This document shows, in pieces, positions 38,273-45,128 of a stretch of DNA of 64,000 nucleotides. The DNA comes from SP5GCR1 sp965199685 (GTDB lineage Bacteria; Pseudomonadota; Gammaproteobacteria; Poriferisulfidales; Oxydemutatoraceae), in NCBI GenBank assembly GCA_965199685.1, contig OZ241323.1, forward strand, positions 1,302,001-1,366,000, given 5' to 3'. Each line of letters opens with the position of its first letter. The first letter of the stretch is position 1. The translations under genes and the position numbers were made by a program. The notes beneath the pieces were generated by a model. The model worked only from the letters and a program-made list of their open reading frames with translations, was not told where the DNA came from and ran no database searches.

Positions 38273-39151
38273 ATGAAATTACCCGAACTTAAAACACAAC
38301 ACTACGAACTACTATGGATAGGCCTCGTTTCAATAGTCGTTCTCGTGTCGATCATTATCGTAATAAAAGACGATTTATTCAAAGAGAGCGTCATAGAGGA
38401 TAATTGGGAAATCGTCAACGATGAAACTTCTAACCATAACGAAAAAATTGAAGCCCTGAAATACTTATTAGTACAAAAAGAACCAGTCGGCGACAAACTT
38501 AACTTGTCGGTAACACAGCATCTTTTTCAAGGCATAGACCTTTCACCTGCAACATTGGAGACTAAAAAGGGTGTCAGCTTGGAACGTATATCTCTTAAAC
38601 AAGTAAATCTTTCCGAAGTCAACTTTTCCGATGTTAATCTAAGCGATGCAGTTCTCTCTGGAGCAAATCTCACCGCTGCCCGTCTACACGATGTAAACCT
38701 CTCCGGCGCAGACCTCTCGGATGCTAATCTATCGGGTGCTAACCTCTCCGGTGCTAACCTCTCCGGTGCTAACCTCTCCGGTGCCAATCTTTTTGCCACT
38801 GACCTTACTGCCACTAATCTCAGCAATGCGATTTTCTCCGATGCGAATCTTTTTGCCGTGAATTTTAGTGCTGTAAATCTTGCCGATGCAATATTAGACG
38901 AGAGGACGGTAATTGACTATTCATGGGCATGGAGACCTTCCGGCGAACAACTTCTCGAAACTTTCTTTCCGATAGGAACTCCTAAAAATTGGGACACAAC
39001 TCTGAAGCCCGATTATCTATGTAAAACATATAGTAGCCTTGAGGAAATTGAAACTACCAAAAAGGAAATTGAAAAAGCAATAGAGAGACGCTGCAAACCT
39101 TATGTGCCACCACCGCCGCCACCAATTGAACCCGAAACCGAAACTCCCTGA
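38273..39151 (+). CDS. membrane-anchored pentapeptide-repeat protein
   Basis: A 292-residue protein of unknown function. An N-terminal membrane helix (LLWIGLVSIVVLVSIIIVI, about 14-32) is followed by a linker. About 24 pentapeptide repeats of the A(D/N)LSx type then lie at residues about 100-205 (NLSGANLSGANLSGANLSGA), predicting a right-handed beta-helix. A C-terminal charged segment ends in a proline run (YVPPPPPPIEPETETP). The 15-bp repeats encoding the NLSGA units are nearly identical, so the array length may vary by slippage. It follows the adaptor gene by 13 bases. Pentapeptide proteins can bind DNA gyrase, but the membrane anchor argues against assuming that here. Confidence 0.85.
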   Translation: MKLPELKTQHYELLWIGLVSIVVLVSIIIVIKDDLFKESVIEDNWEIVNDETSNHNEKIEALKYLLVQKEPVGDKLNLSVTQHLFQGIDLSPATLETKKGVSLERISLKQVNLSEVNFSDVNLSDAVLSGANLTAARLHDVNLSGADLSDANLSGANLSGANLSGANLSGANLFATDLTATNLSNAIFSDANLFAVNFSAVNLADAILDERTVIDYSWAWRPSGEQLLETFFPIGTPKNWDTTLKPDYLCKTYSSLEEIETTKKEIEKAIERRCKPYVPPPPPPIEPETETP

Positions 39152-39265
39152 TTGATACAGAACCACAACGTAACCTACATGTGTAGAGGAGGGCTAACAT
39201 GGGGCTGTTGAAAAAGTGCTGTCATCCGCCACATAATTCACGCAAACCGTAGGGGAGGGCTAACA
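39152..39265. repeat. host repeat fragment with a solo MITE end
   Basis: GGAGGGCTAACATGGGGCTGTTGAAAAAG at about 39187 is a host palindrome half plus one terminal repeat. It is followed by unrelated bases and a second GGAGGGCTAACA where the complete element begins. Confidence 0.7.
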
Positions 39266-39408
39266 TGGGGCTGTTGAAAAAGTGTTTGCATTGGTACATT
39301 CCCCTCCTTTGGAGGGGTGGCAGGCGAAGCCTGACGGGGTGGTTGTGGTGGTTCTGCACTAGACAATTACCCCCTACGATGCATGATGGTACTTTTTCAA
39401 CAGCCCCA
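39266..39408 (-). repeat. complete MITE-like element in a host palindrome
   Basis: It starts TGGGGCTGTTGAAAAAG and ends CTTTTTCAACAGCCCCA. The left flank is GGAGGGCTAACA and the right flank CATGCCCTCCCT. Removing the element and one copy of CA restores the uninterrupted palindrome. The internal order is GGAGGGG and GCAGGC palindromes, then a non-hairpin remainder. Confidence 0.9.
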
Positions 39409-39479
39409 CATGCCCTCCCTAACGCGATGCGCCTGCACGCATGATCCATTCATCCATTTCGTTTATTGAAACCAAAACC

Positions 39480-39790
39480 AAGTGGCGCGGAGCGGTTGGA
39501 TTCGTGCGAGTATCCGGCAAATGGTTTGCATAAATTTGATGGCGCGGAGCGGTTGAGATGGTACAAGTACGGTACTTTAGGGAGGGCATGTTAGCCCTCC
39601 CCTACGGGTGGTTAACATAAGTTTAATGGCGTGGAGCGGTTGGATTCATGTGAGTGTCCGGCAAATGGTTTGCATAAATTTAATGGCACGGAGCGGTTGG
39701 ATTCGTGCGAGTACCCGGCAAATGGTTTGCATAAATTTAATGGCGCGGAGCGGTTGAGATGGTACAAGTACGGTACTTTAGGGAGGGCAT
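39480..39790. repeat. host repeats in tandem
   Basis: A unit containing GGCGCGGAGCGGTTGGATTC, GTGCGAGTGTCCGGCAAATG and GTTTGCATAAATTTAATG recurs with a 57-bp period, alternating with GGTACAAGTACGGTACTTTA. It includes one empty site GGGAGGGCATGTTAGCCCTCCC (about 39581-39602). No gene. Confidence 0.85.
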
Positions 39791-39791
39791 G

Positions 39792-39943
39792 TGGGGCTGT
39801 TGAAAAATAGAACCGCCGATTGAGCCAGTAGGTCAATCGGCGTAACATTGTTCAGAACCTTAACAACCACCCCGTCAGGCTTCGCCTGCCACCCCTCCAA
39901 AGGAGGGGAATGTACTAATGCAGACACTTTTTCAACAATCCCA
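39792..39943 (+). repeat. complete MITE-like element (152 bp) in a host palindrome
   Basis: TGGGGCTGTTGAAAAAT...TTTTTCAACAATCCCA is bounded by GGGAGGGCATG on the left and TGTTAGCCCTCCCC on the right. It carries all three internal palindromes. It is the clearest copy because an empty host site lies 200 bp to the left. Confidence 0.92.
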
Positions 39944-39974
39944 TGTTAGCCCTCCCCTACGGGTGGTTAACATA

Positions 39975-40160
39975 AGTTTAATGGCGCGGAGCGGTTGGAT
40001 TCGTGCGAGTGTCCGGCAAATGGTTTGCATAAATTTAATGGCACGGAGCGGTTGGATTCGTGCGAGTGTCCGGCAAATGGTTTGCATAAATTTAATGGCG
40101 CGGAGCGGTTGAATTCGTGCGAGTATCCGGCAAATGGTTTGCATAAATTTGATGGCGCGT
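39975..40160 (+). repeat. 57-bp tandem repeat array
   Basis: Three consecutive 57-bp units, plus a partial one, contain AATGGCGCGGAGCGGTTGG, TTCGTGCGAGTGTCCGGC and AAATGGTTTGCATAAATTT, with few differences. The period is a multiple of three and the frame stays open both ways, but there is no start signal or homology, so I do not call a gene. A variant palindrome GGACGGACATATAAGTCCGCCC follows at about 40191. Confidence 0.9.
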
Positions 40161-40239
40161 GGCGGTTAGGTTTGTGCAGGACGGTGCCGTAGGACGGACA
40201 TATAAGTCCGCCCCTACACATGTAGTTTACGTGTTGGTT

Positions 40240-40881
40240 CTACTTGTTGATTTCGGCTTCTACTTCGGTCAGACTTTTACGAAAAGCGGGACGTTCAAAA
40301 ATACGCTTGGCATAATGACGGATCGGGCTACTGTTCTTTTTAGGTAAATCAACATCCAAGCTCGATAAACGCCACAAGATAGGTGCTATGCTGCAATCCA
40401 ATATGGTGAATTCCTCATCCCAAAAAAAACGATTCGCTTTGAACATGTCGGCATTGGCTATTAACGTTTCTTGCATTGCGTTTTTTGCCGTGTTCGCTAT
40501 TCTCCTGCTGGGTGACGATAGTTTTTTCACTTGATTGTACCAATCGTTCTCTAAATGGTACATCGCCATCCGAAAGTTGGCGCGTGAAATTGGGTCAGGT
40601 GGGATCATCGGTGGATGCGGATAACGCTCGTCTATATATTCCAATATAATACGCGGTTCGTATACGGTGATGTCGCGATCAACCAAAGTAGGCACTGCGT
40701 TGTATGGATTGAGATCGGCAAGCTCCGATGGTCTGTTGTTTCCGTCAACAATAATTGTTTCGTAATCAAGCTCTTTTTCGGCTAATAGAAAACGAACACG
40801 ATGGCATTGCGGACACGAAGGTGCTGAATATAGTTTTAGGGTAAATTGTTTATCCAGCAGCGAGTAGTTATTTCTTGACAT
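40240..40881 (-). CDS. sspA: stringent starvation protein A (GST-fold)
   Basis: An RNA-polymerase-associated glutathione-S-transferase-fold protein. The 213 residues have an N-terminal thioredoxin-like domain with APSCPQCHRVRFLLAEK and NAVPTLVDRD, and a C-terminal helical domain (FFWDEEFTILDCSIAPILWRL). It follows petC with a 14-base overlap, the classic petABC-sspA order in gammaproteobacteria, so it is probably expressed from the bc1 operon. Confidence 0.93.
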   Translation of the reverse strand: MSRNNYSLLDKQFTLKLYSAPSCPQCHRVRFLLAEKELDYETIIVDGNNRPSELADLNPYNAVPTLVDRDITVYEPRIILEYIDERYPHPPMIPPDPISRANFRMAMYHLENDWYNQVKKLSSPSRRIANTAKNAMQETLIANADMFKANRFFWDEEFTILDCSIAPILWRLSSLDVDLPKKNSSPIRHYAKRIFERPAFRKSLTEVEAEINK

Positions 40882-41632
40882 CTTTCCAGTATTCTTGTTT
40901 TAGCAAATAGACCACCGCCAACAAACCGAGTAAGAATAAAATAACCCATATCCCAACACTTTGACGTTCTAGTTTTGCCGGTTCTGCCAAATAAGTCAAA
41001 AAGGTAACGATGTCTCTGACCACTCTATCGTACTCTTCTGGCGACAAGGTACCGGGCTGAACCAATTCAAAGTCGGCAATAATTTGTCTATCGTTGCCAT
41101 TCTCATCGGTGATAGTCTTGTATATCGGCTTTTGCCAGCCTTGTAAATCCCACATTACATGAGGCATCGCAACATGCTGGAATATTGCGTTGTTGACTCC
41201 CATAGGGCGCGTGTCGTCCAAATAGAAAGCCTTGAGATAAGTATAGAGCCAATCTTTACCGCGTGCGCGAGAGACCAAGGTTAGGTCTGGCGGCACTGCA
41301 CCAAACCAATTTCGCGCACCCTCACTGGGCATCGACACTACCATCAAATCGCCGATCTTGCTATCAGTGAAGATAAAATCTCTTTTCACCATCTCTTCGG
41401 TCAAACCCAAATCGCGCCCGACCCACTGATAGCGCGCATAGCGAGAACTATGACAGCTTAAACAATAATTGACAAAGTATTTTGCGCCGCGTTGTAGCGT
41501 ATTGCGGTTGTGTATGTCTACCTCTATGCTCTGCAACGGATACCCTTGCGAGACTGCACCAACAGCGGATGCCGTCGCCAGCAAAAATATCGCCATCAAT
41601 GCGGCAAGCACTAGACGAAAATGCTGCGTCAT
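40868..41632 (-). CDS. petC: ubiquinol-cytochrome c reductase, cytochrome c1
   Basis: Haem c1 subunit of complex III. The 254 residues include a signal sequence (LVLAALMAIFLLATASAV), the haem motif in YCLSCHSSRYARY (CLSCH), the GAVPPDLTLVSRARG segment, a Met ligand in the AMPHVMWDLQGW region, and a C-terminal membrane anchor (GIWVILFLLGLLAVVYLL). It overlaps petB by four bases and sspA by 14. Confidence 0.96.
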   Translation of the reverse strand: MTQHFRLVLAALMAIFLLATASAVGAVSQGYPLQSIEVDIHNRNTLQRGAKYFVNYCLSCHSSRYARYQWVGRDLGLTEEMVKRDFIFTDSKIGDLMVVSMPSEGARNWFGAVPPDLTLVSRARGKDWLYTYLKAFYLDDTRPMGVNNAIFQHVAMPHVMWDLQGWQKPIYKTITDENGNDRQIIADFELVQPGTLSPEEYDRVVRDIVTFLTYLAEPAKLERQSVGIWVILFLLGLLAVVYLLKQEYWKDVKK

Positions 41633-43056
41633 GCTTGCACTCTTTCGGGTTCAGGCTTGTCCGCCGACCATTGCGTAAAAGTTTTTACCGTCGGCAAAAA
41701 TAGTTGTACTAGTAAATAGACTACCGGGATAAACCACGAATATATAACTAAATCGGCAGGTTGGTCAGAGATTCTCTGCGCATCGTAAATGCTGATCAAG
41801 GCAATCCAAAATACCAGCCACCCTCTGTTGAATAAGTTAGAGCGCGGTTTGCTGTGCGTCCACAATATAAAGAAGAACAAAAAGTAAAGCTCGCTGAAGC
41901 GCACCGCCATCTCAGTGCGAAACGGGTTGACCGACAAAGTTCCTAGATAACCCAAATAGATAAAAACAACCACAAATACGGCAAGGTTGAGTTTGTGTAA
42001 AGTACTGCGATAGCGAACCGACTTAACCGGGTTTTTATCTATCCACGGCATAAAGAACAAGATGATGATAGCCGCACCCATTGCCAATACACCGTACCAC
42101 GGGTCGGGTATCGCACGCAACACCGTATAGAAAGGCGTGAAATACCAAAGCGGTGATATGTGCTCAGGTGTCACCAAAGGATTCGCCTCTATGAAGTTAT
42201 TATGTTCTAGAAAATAACCGCCCATCTCAGGGATATAAAATACGACGATAGAGAAGAACAGCAAGAACACGACCAAACCGACGATGTCCTTAACCGTGTA
42301 ATAAGGATGAAAAGGAATGCCGTCTACAGGATTGCCGTCGGCACCTTTATTTTTCTTAATCTCAACCCCGTCGGGGTTGTTGGAACCTACCTCATGGAGT
42401 GCCACGATGTGCATGAAAACCAAACCCACCAATATCAGTGGGAATGCAATAACATGAAAGGCAAAAAAACGATTGAGTGTTGCATCCGAAACTACATAGT
42501 CGCCGCGTATCCAAATTGCCAAGTCCTCACCTATATAAGGAATTGCCCCAAACAAATTGATGATGACTTGCGCCCCCCAATAAGACATCTGCCCCCACGG
42601 CAACAAATACCCCATGAACGCTTCCGCCATCAAGGCGACATAAATGAACATGCCGATAATCCACAGCAACTCACGCGGTTTTTTGAACGAACCATACATC
42701 AATGCACGAAACATGTGCAGATACACAACGATGAAAAATGCCGACGCTCCGGTGGAGTGCATATAGCGAATCAACCACCCCCACTCTACATCGCGCATGA
42801 TATATTCAACCGACGCAAAAGCACTCGCCGCATCGGGTTTGTAATGCATAGTCAGAAAAATACCAGTGAATATCTGTAGCACCAATATAAATAATGCGAG
42901 CGAACCAAAGAAATACCAAAAGTTAAAATTCTTGGGCGCATAATAGCCGGCAAGATGATCTTGCCATATCTTACTGAGAGGAAAACGCTCGTCTATCCAG
43001 CCCAAAAGACCAGTCGTCTTCTGCGTCGTTTGCTCCGCCTGCCCTGTCTGCTCCAT
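41629..43056 (-). CDS. petB: ubiquinol-cytochrome c reductase, cytochrome b
   Basis: Membrane subunit of complex III with the two b haems and both quinone sites. The 475 residues contain haem-ligand His pairs in MHSTGASAFFIVVYLHMFR and FHVIAFPLILVGLVFMHI. The Qo loop reads SPLWYFTPFYTVLRAIPD where many organisms have PEWY; PVWY-like variants are usual in beta- and gammaproteobacteria. About ten hydrophobic helices are visible, the last ones in an extended C-terminus. It starts directly after petA (stop and start adjacent). Confidence 0.97.
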   Translation of the reverse strand: MEQTGQAEQTTQKTTGLLGWIDERFPLSKIWQDHLAGYYAPKNFNFWYFFGSLALFILVLQIFTGIFLTMHYKPDAASAFASVEYIMRDVEWGWLIRYMHSTGASAFFIVVYLHMFRALMYGSFKKPRELLWIIGMFIYVALMAEAFMGYLLPWGQMSYWGAQVIINLFGAIPYIGEDLAIWIRGDYVVSDATLNRFFAFHVIAFPLILVGLVFMHIVALHEVGSNNPDGVEIKKNKGADGNPVDGIPFHPYYTVKDIVGLVVFLLFFSIVVFYIPEMGGYFLEHNNFIEANPLVTPEHISPLWYFTPFYTVLRAIPDPWYGVLAMGAAIIILFFMPWIDKNPVKSVRYRSTLHKLNLAVFVVVFIYLGYLGTLSVNPFRTEMAVRFSELYFLFFFILWTHSKPRSNLFNRGWLVFWIALISIYDAQRISDQPADLVIYSWFIPVVYLLVQLFLPTVKTFTQWSADKPEPERVQA

Positions 43057-43662
43057 CTAGGCTTTCTCCTTATCTGATTCGCCGATGACAATCTTGTCGT
43101 CGGCAGCATAGCGATAAGGGGGAACTTCCAAATTCTTAGGTGCCGGCACACCACGATAAACACGCCCTGCCAAATCAAAACGCGAACCATGACACGCACA
43201 AAAGAAACCACCTTCCCAGTTGGGTCCCAAATCTTCTGGCGCAATATCGGGTCGGAAGGTCGGCGAACATCCAAGATGCGTGCATATTCCGACCAACACC
43301 AAAAACTCTGGCTTGATAGACCTGTATTCGTTATGCGCATACTGCGGCTGCTGTGCCTCATCCGAATTGGGGTCGCGCAACTTCGGCTCTACATCCTTTA
43401 AGGTCTGCAACATCTTCTGGGTTCTGTTGACTATCCATATCGGCTTGCCGCGCCATTCTTCGCGCACCATCTCACCGGGCTCTATCTTGCTTAAATCAAC
43501 CTCAACAGGCGCACCCGCCGCTTGCGTTTTGGCACTGGGCTCCATAGACTTTACAAAAGGAACAGCGGTTGTGACCAACCCCACTCCTCCTACTATCTTT
43601 GCACTGGAAGTTAAGAAATGTCGACGCGTAGCGTCAACTTTATCATCATCATTGGTAGGCAT
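43057..43662 (-). CDS. petA: ubiquinol-cytochrome c reductase, Rieske iron-sulfur subunit
   Basis: Rieske 2Fe-2S protein of complex III. The 201 residues have an N-terminal Tat-type segment and membrane anchor (RRHFLTSSAKIVGGVGLVTT) and the two cluster-binding boxes CTHLGCSP and CACHGSRFD, with the usual Rieske disulfide cysteines. It is the first gene of petABC-sspA. AT-rich DNA upstream (TATAAG and TATAAT on the minus strand near 43675-43715) may hold the promoter, but I cannot fix it. Confidence 0.97.
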   Translation of the reverse strand: MPTNDDDKVDATRRHFLTSSAKIVGGVGLVTTAVPFVKSMEPSAKTQAAGAPVEVDLSKIEPGEMVREEWRGKPIWIVNRTQKMLQTLKDVEPKLRDPNSDEAQQPQYAHNEYRSIKPEFLVLVGICTHLGCSPTFRPDIAPEDLGPNWEGGFFCACHGSRFDLAGRVYRGVPAPKNLEVPPYRYAADDKIVIGESDKEKA

Positions 43663-43880
43663 TATATGACTCTCTGTTTTTAATGTTTAGGTAAACAACT
43701 CTTATAATTTTAGTTAAACCGGCCTGCACAACGGCAGACTACCACACCATAATCGGCTAGGCGCAGTGGCAATACCAAGGGGAAAAGACAACTAAAACTA
43801 AAACCCTTAACAAATTGCCACTACTATGAGATTAACTAAGTGAGATTATAGCATAAGAATAAGCAAACCTCACATATTGA
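43663..43880. other. intergenic, upstream of petA, no gene recognised
   Basis: AT-rich region probably containing the petA promoter on the minus strand. No gene or RNA is recognised. Confidence 0.5.
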
Positions 43881-44128
43881 AAAATGCCAAGCCCCTCTCT
43901 GGGATAGTCGTGGTGGTTCTGCAACAGTCAATTCCCCTCCTCTGGAGGGGTGGCAGGCGAGAGCCTGACGGGGTGGTCGCGGAGGTTCTTGAACATACCT
44001 CAGAAGCATTAGGCATTATGCAGGTGGCAGGCGAAGCCTGACGGGGTGGTTGCAAAGGTTCTGCACAAAGTCACGCCGTTTGTGCTACTGCAACAAACGG
44101 CGGTTCTATTTTTCAACAGTCCCACATG
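43881..44128 (-). repeat. rearranged MITE-like repeats
   Basis: Two overlapping bodies. The first (about 43890-43990) has CCCCTCCTCTGGAGGGG and GGCAGGCGAGAGCCTGAC. The second (about 44029-44124) has GGCAGGCGAAGCCTGAC, the GCCGTTTGTGCTACTGCA hairpin and the right terminus TTTTTCAACAGTCCCA, followed by CATGCCCTCCCT. Confidence 0.82.
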
Positions 44129-44272
44129 CCCTCCCTAAAATACCGTTCTGCACCAACAGAACCGCCACGCGCCACCAAATCATGCGAACCACTTGAAACG
44201 TGTCGTATCTGCACAAACTTAACCGCTTGCGCCACCAAATTGACGATAACCACCTGTAGGGGAGGGCTAACA

Positions 44273-44424
44273 TGGGGCTGTTGAAAAAGTATCTGCATTA
44301 GTACATTCCCCTCCTTTGGAGGGGTGGCAGGCGAAGCCTGACGGGGTGGTTGCAAAGGTTCTGCACAAAGTCACGCCGTTTGTGCTACTGCAACAAACGG
44401 CGGTTCTATTTTTCAACAGTCCCA
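44273..44424 (-). repeat. complete MITE-like element (152 bp) in a host palindrome
   Basis: TGGGGCTGTTGAAAAAG to TTTTTCAACAGTCCCA, flanked by GGAGGGCTAACA and CATGCCCTCCCT. About 150 bp of body and flank are nearly identical to the copy ending at 44124, so this segment looks recently duplicated. Host repeat sequence (ACCGCCACGCGCCACCAAAT) surrounds it to about 44500. Confidence 0.92.
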
Positions 44425-44570
44425 CATGCCCTCCCTAAAATACCGTTCTGCACCAACAGAACCGCCACGCGCCACCAAATTTACGATAACCATCCAAACA
44501 CATCACTCCGACACGATTAACACATCTCCATCCTACCCCACAAAACTTCGAGGACACTGTCCCAACGATT

Positions 44571-44579
44571 TGCTATACT
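44571..44579 (+). promoter_or_regulatory. extended -10 promoter of the small lipoprotein gene
   Basis: TGCTATACT is an extended -10 box, predicting a start about 17 bases before the ATG at 44604. No good -35 box is seen. Confidence 0.5.
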
Positions 44580-44603
44580 ATTGAAACAAACTGATAGAAA
44601 CTC

Positions 44604-44789
44604 ATGACAAAAAAGAAAGCCATACTCATATATATAATCGCCGCTGTTTTTCTCGTTGGCTGTGCTGACTTGCAAAATGCATATGAATACAAACCGCCAC
44701 CAACACAAGCACGAAAATGCTTCAGCAAATACATAAATGATGAACTAATATCTGAAACCTGCCACAAAGCCGTGAGATACGGACAATAA
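44604..44789 (+). CDS. small lipoprotein of unknown function
   Basis: A 61-residue protein with a typical lipoprotein signal peptide (KKKAILIYIIAAVFLVGCAD; lipobox VGCA, Cys at about 20). The short mature part contains two further cysteines (KCFSKYINDELISETCHKA) that could pair. It is probably attached to the outer membrane or to the periplasmic face of the inner membrane. It stands alone, with its own promoter and a terminator-like hairpin, immediately before the tracrRNA/cas9 region. I see nothing linking it to CRISPR function. Confidence 0.75.
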   Translation: MTKKKAILIYIIAAVFLVGCADLQNAYEYKPPPTQARKCFSKYINDELISETCHKAVRYGQ

Positions 44790-44812
44790 CTGAAAAAAAT
44801 CTCAGTTTTTGT
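44788..44812 (+). terminator. weak intrinsic terminator after the lipoprotein gene
   Basis: AACTGA (44788-44793) and TCAGTT (44802-44807) form a short stem followed by a run of T. It overlaps the stop-codon region. Confidence 0.45.
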
Positions 44813-44911
44813 TTCTAGATGGTTTTTATACTTTTGCACTAATGGTCAGTACAGCAATATATCAACTTAAAAACTGATTAAATGAGAAGTCTTGAGGTTG
44901 TGGTTGACTGC

Positions 44912-44933
44912 AAAAAAGCCGCCCGTAGGCGGC
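44912..44933 (-). terminator. terminator of the tracrRNA
   Basis: Six-base GC stem GCCGCC/GGCGGC with a TACG loop and six T on the minus strand. Confidence 0.85.
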
Positions 44934-45006
44934 CTTTCGAATGTTGCGTAATATTCACTTATTAATCCTGATACGAAAAATCTTTATGTGAAATCCCTAA
45001 TTCAAT
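44912..45006 (-). ncRNA. candidate tracrRNA with split anti-repeat
   Basis: On the minus strand, TTGAATTAGGG (45005-44995) and GTATCAGG (44974-44967) are exact complements of adjacent parts of the crRNA repeat, 11 and 8 nt, but are separated by 20 extra bases. Downstream come AATAAG, a short stem region and a strong terminator GCCGCC-TACG-GGCGGC (44933-44918) followed by six T. An extended -10 box TGCTATGCT lies at 45021-45013, predicting a start near 45006, just before the anti-repeat, and a transcript of about 95 nt. Position (divergent from cas9) and length suit a type II-C tracrRNA. The 20-nt interruption would form a large asymmetric bulge in the duplex. Confidence 0.75.
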
Positions 45007-45012
45007 TCACAT

Positions 45013-45021
45013 AGCATAGCA
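45013..45021 (-). promoter_or_regulatory. extended -10 promoter of the tracrRNA
   Basis: Minus-strand TGCTATGCT; a second TATGCT lies five bases upstream. The box overlaps one arm of the 8-bp palindrome TATGTGAA/TTCACATA (44985-44992/45006-45013), which encloses the upper anti-repeat. Confidence 0.5.
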
Positions 45022-45076
45022 TATCTTGAATTAAAAAACACTTTCTAATGCCGATTTAGCCTGAAACCACATCTGT

Positions 45077-45119
45077 GTTTATAATAGAGGATTTTATAAA
45101 CAGATAACTGATAAGGAGA
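45077..45119 (+). promoter_or_regulatory. cas9 promoter -10 with overlapping palindrome, and RBS
   Basis: A perfect TATAAT at 45080-45085 lies in the left arm of an 8-bp inverted repeat GTTTATAA (45077-45084)/TTATAAAC (45094-45101), an operator-like position over the -10 and start site. The ribosome site AAGGAGA is at about 45113-45119, ten bases before the cas9 ATG. No clear -35 box is seen. Confidence 0.6.
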
Positions 45120-45128
45120 TATATCGTC

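Noticed and set aside
39612..40221. Open frames with 19-residue repeats on both strands
   Set aside because: They arise because the 57-bp repeat period is a multiple of three; no start signals or homology.
42100..42200. Cytochrome b has PLWY where the textbook Qo motif is PEWY
   Set aside because: PVWY-type versions without the Glu are normal in beta- and gammaproteobacterial cytochrome b, so this is a lineage trait and not damage.
44573..44839. 88-codon minus-strand frame opposite the small lipoprotein
   Set aside because: The plus-strand frame has a signal peptide with lipobox, a promoter and a terminator-like hairpin; the minus frame has none.
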